From: DASRSS01 sp035656335
GTDB lineage: Bacteria > Actinomycetota > Actinomycetes > Mycobacteriales > Jatrophihabitantaceae
Direction: 5' to 3'
Assembly: GCA_035656335.1 (NCBI GenBank)
Contig: DASRSS010000109.1
Coordinates: forward strand, 1-13,843
DNA: 13,843 nt
Made by a program: the position numbers and the translations under genes. The notes under the pieces were generated by a model that was given only the letters and a program-made list of their open reading frames with translations, was not told the DNA's origin and ran no database searches. Of the stretch, positions 7,627 through 13,843 are shown in pieces; the stretch's first letter is position 1; the number at the start of each line of letters is the position of its first letter.

Positions 7627-9288
7627 ATGAACGGGGTCGGATACGCAGCGATCGGCGCCGTCTTCGTGCTGGGACTGCTCTTCATCCACGCCTACAGCCG
7701 CCGCAGCGCCGCCGCCCCGGGCCGGCACAGCGACGCCGGAGCCTCCGCGGCCGCGGAACTGGGCGCGGCCGAGAGTGAGGCCGAGGCGGTCCGGCTGCGG
7801 GCCGCCACCGAGGCCGACGCGCTGCGGCGTGCCGCCCGCACCGAGTCCGAAGCCACCCGCCGCGCCGCGCAGTCCGAACTCGAATCGGCCCGCGCCGAAG
7901 CCGAGGCCGCCAGGGCGCGCGCGACCCGCGAACTCGACGCCCGTGCCGCCGCGTTGGAGGACGAAGCCGCCGCAGTGGCGCGATCCGCCCGCCAGCTGGA
8001 CGCGCGCCGCGCGGAGCTGGACACCGCCGAGACGGCGCTGGCCGCGCGGGCCGAGGAGCTGGACGCCCGCGAGACGGCGCTGGCCGACAAGGCGGCCGAG
8101 CTCACCGGCCGCGAGGACCAGCTCGACGCGCGCGAGCACGAGCACGTCCGCGAGCTCGAGCGCCTCGCCGGGTTGACCACCGAGCAGGCCAAGGCCGAGC
8201 TGCTCAGCAGTGTGGAGGCGAGCGCCCGCAGGGACGCCGCCGTGCTCGTCCGCAGCATCGAGAACGAGGCCCGCGCCGAGGGCACCGAACGGGCCCGCGC
8301 GATCGTCGTCGAGGCCGTCCAGCGGGTCGCCAGCGAGCAGACCAGCGAGACCGTCGTCAGCGTCCTGCACCTGCCCAGCGACGAGATGAAGGGTCGCATC
8401 ATCGGCCGCGAAGGCCGCAACATCCGGGCGTTCGAGTCGACCACCGGCGTGAACGTGATCATCGACGACACGCCCGAGGCGGTGCTGCTGTCCTGCTTCG
8501 ACCCGGTCCGGCGCGAGATCGGCCGGCTCACCCTGGACCGGCTGATCCTGGACGGACGGATCCACCCGCACCGCATCGAGGAGGCGTACGAGCAGAGCAA
8601 GGCCGAGGTCGACGAGCTGTGCCTGCGCGCCGCGCGCGACGCGCTGGCCGAGGTTGGCATCCACGACCTGGACGAGCGGCTCGTCCCGACGATCGGCCGG
8701 CTCAAGTACCGCACCAGCTACGGGCAGAACGTGCTCGGGCATCTGATCGAGACCGCGCACATCGCCGGCGTGATGGCTGCCGAGCTCGGCATCGAGCCGA
8801 CGCTGGTCAAGCGCTGCGCGTTCCTGCACGACATCGGCAAGGCGCTGACCCACGAGGTCGAGGGCAGCCACGCGCTCATCGGCGCCGCGCTGCTGCGCAA
8901 GTACGGCGAGGACGAGGCCGTCGCGCACGCCGTCGAGGCGCACCACAACGAGGTGCAACCGCGCACCATCGAGGCCGTTCTCACCCAGGCGTCGGACACC
9001 TGCTCGGCGGCGCGTCCCGGCGCCCGGCGCGAGTCGCTGGAGAACTACGTCAAGCGGCTGGCCCGCATCGAGGAGATCGCGAACGCCAAGGAGGGCGTCG
9101 AGAAGGTCTTCGCGATGCAGTCCGGGCGCGAGGTGCGGGTCATGGTGCAGCCGTCGGAGGTCGACGACCTGGCCGCGTCCGTCATCGCCCGCGAGATCGC
9201 CAAGCAGATCGAGGACGAGCTCACCTACCCGGGGCAGATCCGGGTCACCGTGGTCCGCGAGTCGCGCGCCACCGAGATCGCGCACTGA
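7627..9288 (+). CDS. rny: Ribonuclease Y
   Basis: 553-residue membrane-anchored endoribonuclease that starts mRNA decay. Order of parts: N-terminal transmembrane helix (about residues 5-21), very long Ala/Glu/Arg-rich coiled coil (about 45-235), KH RNA-binding domain with GRIIGREGRN (257-266), then an HD domain whose metal-binding His401-Asp402 pair lies in FLHDIGKAL, followed by the conserved HHNEV (439-443) and the family C-terminus. Length is near that of Bacillus RNase Y (about 520), with a somewhat longer coiled coil. The ATG at 7627 has GGGAG 6 nt upstream and gives the transmembrane helix at the very N-terminus; an in-frame GTG at 7447 would put 60 basic residues in front of it. The coiled coil contains LDAR at residues 103, 124, 145 and 166, an exact 21-residue period. 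RNase Y is absent from Mycobacterium but found in several other actinobacterial orders. Confidence 0.97.
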   Translation: MNGVGYAAIGAVFVLGLLFIHAYSRRSAAAPGRHSDAGASAAAELGAAESEAEAVRLRAATEADALRRAARTESEATRRAAQSELESARAEAEAARARATRELDARAAALEDEAAAVARSARQLDARRAELDTAETALAARAEELDARETALADKAAELTGREDQLDAREHEHVRELERLAGLTTEQAKAELLSSVEASARRDAAVLVRSIENEARAEGTERARAIVVEAVQRVASEQTSETVVSVLHLPSDEMKGRIIGREGRNIRAFESTTGVNVIIDDTPEAVLLSCFDPVRREIGRLTLDRLILDGRIHPHRIEEAYEQSKAEVDELCLRAARDALAEVGIHDLDERLVPTIGRLKYRTSYGQNVLGHLIETAHIAGVMAAELGIEPTLVKRCAFLHDIGKALTHEVEGSHALIGAALLRKYGEDEAVAHAVEAHHNEVQPRTIEAVLTQASDTCSAARPGARRESLENYVKRLARIEEIANAKEGVEKVFAMQSGREVRVMVQPSEVDDLAASVIAREIAKQIEDELTYPGQIRVTVVRESRATEIAH

Positions 9289-9296
9289 GCCTGCGG

Positions 9297-9803
9297 CTAC
9301 TCCAGCCGGTACAGCGCGGACAGGTCCTCGGGTTCGCACTCGATCCCGCGGACGCCCACGAGGCGAAAGCCGTTCTTCTCCAGCACCCGGCGCGAGGCCG
9401 TGTTCGCGACGTCCACCGCGACCAGCACCGGCGCGGTCGGCTCGGCGATCCGGGCCTGGCGCAGCAGCGCGTCGATGAGCTCGGTGCCGATGCCGCGTCC
9501 GACCGCGTCCGGCGCGCCGATCGCGTAGTCGATGCCGATCTCGCCCGGTCGCGCGCCGAACTGGGCGGCCTGCGGGTACTCGTGCCAGCGGTACCACTGG
9601 CACCAGCCGACCGGCCCGCCCTCGGCCACGGCGATCAGCGCGACGGTCGGGTCGGTGCCCTCAATGCAGAGGCGGTAACCGTCGATCTCCGCGGCCGGAT
9701 CCTCGCGCCACCAGCGCGCCACGTGCGGTTCGCGCAGCCACGCAGCGACCAGCGCCAGGTCGTTCTCGACCATCGGGCGCAGCTCGACGCGCGGCTCGGT
9801 CAC
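9297..9803 (-). CDS. GNAT-family N-acetyltransferase resembling AAC(6')-I aminoglycoside acetyltransferases
   Basis: 168 residues. Visible features match the AAC(6')-like branch: VELRPMVENDLALVAAWLREPHV at the N-terminus with WLxxPHVxxWW (residues 22-32), WCQWYRW (67-73), GEIGIDYAIG (87-96), the acetyl-CoA loop GRGIGTELI (102-110), and SRRVLEKNGF (137-146). The enzyme should use acetyl-CoA; whether it acetylates aminoglycosides or another amine cannot be told from sequence, since many chromosomal relatives confer no resistance. The GTG at 9803 overlaps the upstream gene's stop by 4 nt (GTGA), so translation is coupled. The stop is only 8 nt from the rny stop on the other strand, leaving no space for a separate terminator. 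Last gene of a three-gene operon. Confidence 0.87.
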   Translation of the reverse strand: MTEPRVELRPMVENDLALVAAWLREPHVARWWREDPAAEIDGYRLCIEGTDPTVALIAVAEGGPVGWCQWYRWHEYPQAAQFGARPGEIGIDYAIGAPDAVGRGIGTELIDALLRQARIAEPTAPVLVAVDVANTASRRVLEKNGFRLVGVRGIECEPEDLSALYRLE

Positions 9804-10201
9804 AGCGCCGGCCGGATCCGGCCGACCACCTCGCGCGTTTGCGGGCAGCGCAGCACCACTTCGTCCGCTTCGGCCTCGACGTCCGCCGGATGCCGATGCC
9901 CGGTCGCGCACGCCGGGAACGGACGCGCCCAGAAGCCGCCGGACTCGCTGCTGTTCTCGGCGAGGCCGTCGATCAGGTGCGCCAGCGCCCGCGCCGCCGT
10001 CCAGGCGCTCGACACGTAGATGCCGAACGCGCGGTGCCCGTCGATCAGCGGCCACACCAGCCACGACCCGCCGCCGCGGGCGTAGGGATCGCTGCCGGGC
10101 TCGGGTGCGATGTCGATGCCGACGTCCGGGTCGAGCAGGTCCACCGCCTGCCGGGCGAGAGCGGCGACCTGCGGGTCGGTCAGATTCGGGGCGAACCTCA
10201 T
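9800..10201 (-). CDS. Conserved-looking hypothetical protein with a Cys/His cluster
   Basis: 133 residues of unknown function. The N-terminal part (1-80) looks folded and soluble, with SWLVWPLIDGHRAFGIYVSS (46-65) as a central amphipathic block. The C-terminal part carries CATGHRHP (Cys98, His102, His104) and, 14 residues further, RCP (Cys119). This C-x3-H-x-H-x14-C spacing could bind zinc and resembles the PCPGHPHP...CP ending of many uncharacterised actinobacterial proteins. The ATG at 10201 overlaps the upstream GNAT stop (ATGA), and the TGA stop overlaps the downstream GNAT start, so the three genes are made together. It may act with one of the acetyltransferases, but nothing in the sequence proves this. 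Codon use matches its neighbours. Confidence 0.8.
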   Translation of the reverse strand: MRFAPNLTDPQVAALARQAVDLLDPDVGIDIAPEPGSDPYARGGGSWLVWPLIDGHRAFGIYVSSAWTAARALAHLIDGLAENSSESGGFWARPFPACATGHRHPADVEAEADEVVLRCPQTREVVGRIRPAL

Positions 10202-10716
10202 CGCGACCGCGCCCAGTCGTCGCGCAGCAGCCCCATGAGCACCTCGTCCTCGTAGTGCCCGCGCACCCAGCAGTGCTCGCGGCGGCGGCCCTCCTCGACG
10301 AAGCCGGCCCTGCCGTAGCAGGCGATCGCTGCGGCGTTGGACGCGATGACGATCAGGTGCAGCCGGCGCAGGTTGCGGCGCTGGAACCCGAACTCGACGA
10401 TCTGCCGCAGCGCTGCCGTGCCGTAACCCTTGCCGCGCGCCTCCGGAGCGAGGGCCATGCCGACCTCGGCCGTGCGCGCGAGCGGGTCCTCGTCGAACAG
10501 GTTGATCCGGCCCACGGCGCGCTCGTCCACGCACACCATGAAGCTGACGGCGGCCGGGTCGGCGGCGTCGAAGCGCTGCCGGTACGCGGTGCGCGTGAGC
10601 GGTGCCGGCGCGGAGGGACCGCGCTCCTCCCAGCTGTCCAGGTCGGCGGCGATCCGGTAGAGCAGCTCGAAGTCCTCGTCCGCCTGCGGCCGCAGGGTCA
10701 CGATCTGGGGTCCCAT
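10198..10716 (-). CDS. GNAT-family N-acetyltransferase
   Basis: 172 residues. IVTLRPQADEDFELLYRIAADLD starts the fold, EVGMALAPEARGKGYGTAALRQIVEFGF (near 84-111) is the acetyl-CoA binding motif with the R-G-K-G-Y-G loop (94-99), and LHLIVIASNAAAIACYGRAGFVEEGRRRE (119-147) is the conserved C-terminal strand-helix pair. It resembles the RimL/SpeG/PaiA-like group; the substrate is unknown. The ATG at 10716 is chosen; an in-frame ATG at 10734 would add six residues and has GAGG upstream but at long distance (about 13 nt), so it stays possible. First gene of the three-gene minus-strand operon, divergent from miaB with only 42 nt between starts. No clear promoter is visible for this side. Confidence 0.86.
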   Translation of the reverse strand: MGPQIVTLRPQADEDFELLYRIAADLDSWEERGPSAPAPLTRTAYRQRFDAADPAAVSFMVCVDERAVGRINLFDEDPLARTAEVGMALAPEARGKGYGTAALRQIVEFGFQRRNLRRLHLIVIASNAAAIACYGRAGFVEEGRRREHCWVRGHYEDEVLMGLLRDDWARSR

Positions 10717-10743
10717 CCGGTCAGTGGAGCACATCCGGGCCCG

Positions 10744-10749
10744 TATCCT
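10744..10749 (+). promoter_or_regulatory. -10 box of miaB, possibly leaderless
   Basis: TATCCT fits TAnnnT and ends 9 nt before the miaB ATG at 10759. No Shine-Dalgarno lies between, so the transcript may begin at or within about two bases of the ATG. No -35 consensus is visible. Confidence 0.4.
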
Positions 10750-10758
10750 CGACCCGTT

Positions 10759-12195
10759 ATGACTGCGCGCAGCTACCAGATCCGTACCTACGGATGCCAG
10801 ATGAACGTCCACGACTCCGAACGGATCGCGGGGCTGCTTGAGGGCGCCGGCTACGTGCGCGCGGCCGACGGCACCGATGCCGACCTGGTCGTGTTCAACA
10901 CCTGCGCGGTGCGCGAGAACGCCGACAACCGGCTGTACGGGAACCTCGGCCACCTGTACCCGGCCAAGGCGGCCAACCCGGACATGCAGATCGCGGTCGG
11001 CGGCTGCCTGGCGCAGAAGGACCGCGGCACCATCGTCGAGAAGGCGCCGTGGGTGGACGTCGTGTTCGGCACGCACAACCTGGCCGCGCTGCCGGTCCTG
11101 CTCGAGCGCGCGCGGCACAACCGCGAGGCGCAGGTCGAGATCGTCGAGGCGCTGGAGAACTTCCCCTCCGATCTGCCGACGCGCCGCGAATCGCCTTTCA
11201 GCGCATGGGTTTCCGTCTCGGTCGGCTGCGACAACACCTGCACGTTCTGCATCGTGCCGTCGCTGCGCGGGACGGAGACCGACCGCCGGCCGGGCGACGT
11301 CCTGGCCGAGGTCCGCGCGCTCGTCGAGCAGGGCGTCGTCGAGATCACGCTGCTGGGACAGAACGTGAACTCCTACGGGCGCTCGTTCGGCGACCGGTTC
11401 GCGTTCGGCCGCCTGCTGCGCGCGTGCGGGGAGATCGACGGTCTGGAGCGGGTGCGCTTCACCAGCCCGCACCCGCGCGACTTCACCGACGACGTGATTG
11501 CCGCGATGGCCGAGACGCCGAACGTGATGCCGCAGCTGCACATGCCGATGCAGTCAGGGTCGGACGCGGTGCTGCGTGCGATGCGCCGCTCGTACCGGCG
11601 CGAGCGCTATCTCGGGATCATCGACAAGGTCCGCGCCGCGATGCCCGACGCCGCGATCACCACCGACATCATCGTCGGCTTCCCCGGCGAGACCGACGCG
11701 GACTTCGAGCAGACGCTGGACGCCGTCCGCGCCGCGCGGTTCGCGAGCGCGTTCACGTTCCAGTACTCCAAGCGTCCGGGCACGCCGGCGGCGACGATGG
11801 ACGGCCAGGTGCCGCAACAGGTCGTGACCGAGCGCTACGACCGGCTGATCGAGCTGCAGGAGTCGATCTCGATGGCCGGTGCCCAGGCGCTGGTCGGCTC
11901 GCAGGTCGAGGTGCTGGTCAGCTCCGGCGAGGGACGCAAGGACGGCGCGACCGGCCGGGTGTCCGGACGCGCGCGCGACGGCCGGCTGGTGCACGTCGCG
12001 ACGGGCGGCGCGGACATCGCGCCCGGCGACGTGGTCACGTCCGCCGTCACGCACGCGGCACCGCACCACCTGGTCGCGGACGCGCCGATCACCGCACATC
12101 GCCGCTGGCGCGGGGCCGGTTCCGGCGCCGAGACGCATGCGGCCGCGAACCGCAGGCCCCAACTGCTCACGATCACCCCGCGAGTGGCCGGTTAG
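10759..12195 (+). CDS. miaB: tRNA-2-methylthio-N6-dimethylallyladenosine synthase MiaB
   Basis: 478-residue radical-SAM methylthiotransferase that converts i6A37 to ms2i6A37 in tRNAs reading UNN codons. Domains: UPF0004 N-terminal domain with the three auxiliary-cluster cysteines Cys13 (TYGCQMN), Cys49 (FNTCAV) and Cys83 (GGCLAQ); the radical-SAM core with CxxxCxxC at Cys157, Cys161 and Cys164; GQNVNSYG (200-207); TTDIIVGFPGET (301-312); and a C-terminal TRAM domain (about 372-440) ending in APHHLVAD. The last 35 residues are a low-complexity tail often seen in actinobacterial MiaB. The final VAG and the TAG stop are encoded by the first unit of the 19-bp repeat array that follows. The ATG at 10759 gives the conserved start; longer open frames upstream run through the divergent operon. 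Confidence 0.98.
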   Translation: MTARSYQIRTYGCQMNVHDSERIAGLLEGAGYVRAADGTDADLVVFNTCAVRENADNRLYGNLGHLYPAKAANPDMQIAVGGCLAQKDRGTIVEKAPWVDVVFGTHNLAALPVLLERARHNREAQVEIVEALENFPSDLPTRRESPFSAWVSVSVGCDNTCTFCIVPSLRGTETDRRPGDVLAEVRALVEQGVVEITLLGQNVNSYGRSFGDRFAFGRLLRACGEIDGLERVRFTSPHPRDFTDDVIAAMAETPNVMPQLHMPMQSGSDAVLRAMRRSYRRERYLGIIDKVRAAMPDAAITTDIIVGFPGETDADFEQTLDAVRAARFASAFTFQYSKRPGTPAATMDGQVPQQVVTERYDRLIELQESISMAGAQALVGSQVEVLVSSGEGRKDGATGRVSGRARDGRLVHVATGGADIAPGDVVTSAVTHAAPHHLVADAPITAHRRWRGAGSGAETHAAANRRPQLLTITPRVAG

Positions 12196-12308
12196 CGCGC
12201 GAGTGGCCGGTTAGCGCGCGAGTGGCCAGTTAGGGCGCGAGTGGCCAGTTAGCCCGCGAGTGGCCAGTTAGCGCGCGAGTGGCCAGTTAGCCCGCGAGTG
12301 GCCAGTTA
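12182..12308 (+). repeat. Seven tandem 19-bp repeats, left arm of an inverted array
   Basis: Unit GAGTGGCCAGTTAGCGCGC repeats with an exact 19-bp period: starts at 12182, 12201, 12220, 12239, 12258, 12277 and 12296 (the last only 13 bp long). The first two have GTGGCCGGTT instead of GTGGCCAGTT. The tail varies only as GCGCGC, GGGCGC or GCCCGC. The first unit overlaps the end of miaB, including its TAG stop (12193-12195). Every unit contains TAG on the plus strand, and because 19 is not a multiple of 3 the stops fall in all frames. Confidence 0.95.
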
Positions 12309-12309
12309 T

Positions 12310-12403
12310 AAGTGGCCACTGGGCCCGTAAGTGGCCACTCGACCCGTAAGTGGCCACTCGACCCGTAAGTGGCCACTCGAGGGGAAGTGGCCACTCGACG
12401 GGT
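12310..12403 (-). repeat. Five tandem repeats in opposite orientation, right arm of the array
   Basis: Unit AAGTGGCCACTCGACCCGT starts at 12310, 12329, 12348, 12367 and 12385 (period 19, 19, 19, 18). Its reverse complement, aligned from CGAGTGGCCA, is the left-arm unit with G-to-C changes at two positions and a different tail, so the two arms are inverted copies of one ancestral unit. The core AGTGGCCACT is a perfect 10-bp palindrome here, whereas the left arm has AGTGGCC(A/G)GT. The arms meet at a zero-spacer palindrome centred between 12308 and 12309. The array ends 18 nt before the stop of the convergent gene. Confidence 0.95.
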
Positions 12404-12421
12404 AGCAAGGGAGCGGGCCGG

Positions 12422-12919
12422 TCAGCCGTGGCGGCCGGGCGGGGTGTCCAGGGACGTCGGCGCGGACGGACGCAGCGCGGGGACGACCGCTCCGAGCAGG
12501 CCGCGCACCAGCGCACGCGTGCAGTCCAGGTAGTCGAAGGCGTCGCGCCAGAGCGTGATCTGCCCGTCCTGGACGTCGAACCGCCCGGCGACCCAGAACT
12601 GCATGCGCACCGGTCCGCCGCAGATCACGTCGGTCCGTTCGGTCAGCACGACGGGCCCGGTCGCGGTGATCGCGTGCAGGTATACCTCGAACGAGAACCG
12701 CGGGCCGGTGAGCGCGGACAGCGCCCGCACGACGCGGCGGCGGCCGTGGATGGTCGGCAGTCCGACGTTCGAGTAGACGACGTCATCGGCCAGCAGTACG
12801 CCGGCGCCGGACACGTCCCCGTCGGCGAGCCGGGCCAGGAACGTCTCGACGACGGCCTGCGGGTTCAGCGCGTTGGTGCCAGCGGCGGGTGTGGCAACCG
12901 GTAGCAGTCCTGAGGGCAT
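12422..12919 (-). CDS. Limonene-1,2-epoxide hydrolase family protein
   Basis: 165 residues with the SnoaL-like cone fold of the limonene-epoxide hydrolases, which open epoxides with water in one step. The five active-site residues of Rhodococcus LEH (Tyr53, Asn55, Arg99, Asp101, Asp132) have counterparts: Tyr49 and Asn51 in VVYSNVG, Arg95 and Asp97 in LTERTDV, and Asp126 in LWRDAFDY. An active hydrolase is therefore likely; the natural substrate is not known (the M. tuberculosis relative EphG accepts lipid and sterol epoxides in vitro). The C-terminal 20 residues are a proline-rich tail. The ATG at 12919 is 16 nt after the stop of the DUF349 gene, suggesting co-transcription. The gene converges on miaB, with the repeat array filling the gap. 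Confidence 0.88.
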   Translation of the reverse strand: MPSGLLPVATPAAGTNALNPQAVVETFLARLADGDVSGAGVLLADDVVYSNVGLPTIHGRRRVVRALSALTGPRFSFEVYLHAITATGPVVLTERTDVICGGPVRMQFWVAGRFDVQDGQITLWRDAFDYLDCTRALVRGLLGAVVPALRPSAPTSLDTPPGRHG

Positions 12920-12935
12920 GCGCCCGATCGTAGGG

Positions 12936-13843
12936 CTATTCGGGGATCAGCGCGCGCCGCTGGGCGACGTCCGCCTCGGCCTTCGCGATGCGTGCCGCGT
13001 CGCCGGACTGGCGCGCCCGTTCGAGCTTCGCCTCCGCCTCGGCCAGCCGCTCGCGCAGCGCCGCAAGGAACGGGTTGGACTCGGCGCTGCCGCGGCGCCA
13101 CTCGGCGTCGACGGCGTCGCGCACTCGCTGCTCAGCGGCCCGCATCCGGTCGTCGATCCGGCGCATCGCGTCGCGCGGGACGTGCCCGATCTCGTCGAAC
13201 CGGGACTGCAGCTCGCGGATCGCGCTCTGCGCCGCCTTCGGGTCACTGAGGTCGATCGCCTCGGCCTCGGCGATGATCGCTTCCTTCTTCTTCTGGTTCT
13301 CGACCTGCTCCGCGTCGCGCTCGGCGAACACCTCAGAGCGCCGCGCGAAGAACGCGTCCTGCGCGGCCCGGAAGCGTGCCCACAGCGCGTCCTCGACGTC
13401 GCGGGCGGCGCGTCCGGCCGCCTTCCACTCGGTCATCAGCTCGCGCATCGCGTCGGCCGTCTCCTTCCAGTCCGACGAGCCGGACAGCTCCTCGGCGCGG
13501 GCGATCAGCTTCTCCTTGGCCTGCTTGACCGTGTCCCGCTCGGCGTCCAGCTTCGCGAAGTGCTGGCCACGGCGCCGGCCGAACGCATCGCGCGCGGCCG
13601 AGAAGCGCTTCCACAGCGCGTCGTCGGTCTTGCGGTCGATGCCCTTGATCAGCTTCCATTCCTCGACGATCGCGCGCAGCCGATCGCCGGACGCCTTCCA
13701 GGACGTCGCGGACTCGGCGATCTGCTCGGCCTCGGCGACCAGCTTCTCCTTCGCCGCGATGGCGTCGGCGCGGGCCTGCTGCCGCGCAGCGGTGCGCTCG
13801 CCCGCCTTCGTCTCGGCGGCGGCGAGCAGCGTGTCGAGCCGAG
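12936..13843 (-). CDS. DUF349 domain-containing coiled-coil protein (5' end outside window)
   Basis: 302 codons are visible, open to the right edge. The protein is highly charged and helical, with repeated segments of about 75 residues: each has a KEKLxAxAE helix, a W(K) turn, an LRxxxxEWK helix, a DDALWxRF helix and an AARDAFxRR helix. At least two full copies and one degenerate third copy are seen, which is the DUF349 pattern. The function of the family is unsettled; the M. tuberculosis homologue near miaB is Rv2731. The C-terminus (ERLAEAEAKLERARQSGDAARIAKAEADVAQRR) is a coiled coil, ending at TAG (12936-12938). Upstream sequence is needed for the start and full length. It probably shares a transcript with the epoxide-hydrolase gene. 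Confidence 0.88.
   Translation of the reverse strand, partial: RLDTLLAAAETKAGERTAARQQARADAIAAKEKLVAEAEQIAESATSWKASGDRLRAIVEEWKLIKGIDRKTDDALWKRFSAARDAFGRRRGQHFAKLDAERDTVKQAKEKLIARAEELSGSSDWKETADAMRELMTEWKAAGRAARDVEDALWARFRAAQDAFFARRSEVFAERDAEQVENQKKKEAIIAEAEAIDLSDPKAAQSAIRELQSRFDEIGHVPRDAMRRIDDRMRAAEQRVRDAVDAEWRRGSAESNPFLAALRERLAEAEAKLERARQSGDAARIAKAEADVAQRRALIPE

Noticed and set aside
9297..9803. Acquired aminoglycoside-resistance gene
   Set aside because: The similarity is to the AAC(6')-like fold only. Codon use and GC match the neighbours, there are no mobile elements nearby, and many chromosomal homologues do not confer resistance.
12182..12403. CRISPR array
   Set aside because: The period is 19 bp with no unique spacers, the copies change orientation midway, and no cas genes are present.
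12268..12516. 82-codon minus-strand open frame across the repeats (WPL-rich repetitive peptide)
   Set aside because: It is the translation of the repeats plus the antisense of the epoxide-hydrolase 3' end, has no recognisable domain or ribosome-binding site, and overlaps a convincing gene.

Overview
The window is about 13.8 kb of very GC-rich chromosome. Codons have strong G/C bias at third positions, GTG starts are common, and promoters have TAnnnT -10 boxes. An actinobacterium-type LexA box, a RecA-NDp/PafBC-type promoter and the gene set DUF3046-recA-recX ... miaB ... DUF349 all point to an actinomycete. In Mycobacterium the same core set (Rv2731 DUF349, miaB, recX, recA, DUF3046) is clustered. 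Unlike Mycobacterium, this organism encodes RNase Y between recX and miaB. I cannot assign a genus.

Layout from left to right. Positions 1-2839 (-) hold most of a large Lhr-type DNA helicase that runs off the left edge. Positions 2912-5092 (-) look like one operon: an isochorismatase-like cysteine hydrolase, a GlxA-type regulator (DJ-1/PfpI domain plus AraC helix-turn-helix), then a GNAT acetyltransferase. It ends in a 17-bp inverted repeat that overlaps the acetyltransferase stop codon. Reading the other way are DUF3046 (5230-5421), recA (5607-6650) and recX (6654-7211). The recA promoter region holds a LexA box and, nearer the gene, a PafBC-type promoter, so recA appears to have two DNA-damage inputs. 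A 415-nt gap with a good promoter and hairpins then leads into rny (RNase Y, 7627-9288).

Positions 9297-10716 (-) are a tight three-gene operon with 4-nt overlaps: a GNAT enzyme, a 133-residue protein of unknown function with a Cys/His cluster, and an AAC(6')-like GNAT enzyme. It converges on rny with 8 nt between stop codons. miaB (10759-12195, +) diverges from it and adds the methylthio group to tRNA position 37. On the right edge, on the minus strand, are a partial DUF349 coiled-coil protein and, 16 nt downstream of it, a limonene-epoxide-hydrolase-like enzyme with all five active-site residues.

The most unusual feature is the gap between the convergent miaB and epoxide-hydrolase genes. 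It is filled by 12 copies of a 19-bp repeat around AGTGGCC: seven copies in one orientation, then five in the opposite orientation, meeting at a zero-spacer palindrome. The first copy supplies the last codons and the stop codon of miaB. I do not recognise this array as a described element. It could be a bidirectional terminator, a clustered protein-binding site, or a repeat family peculiar to this lineage.
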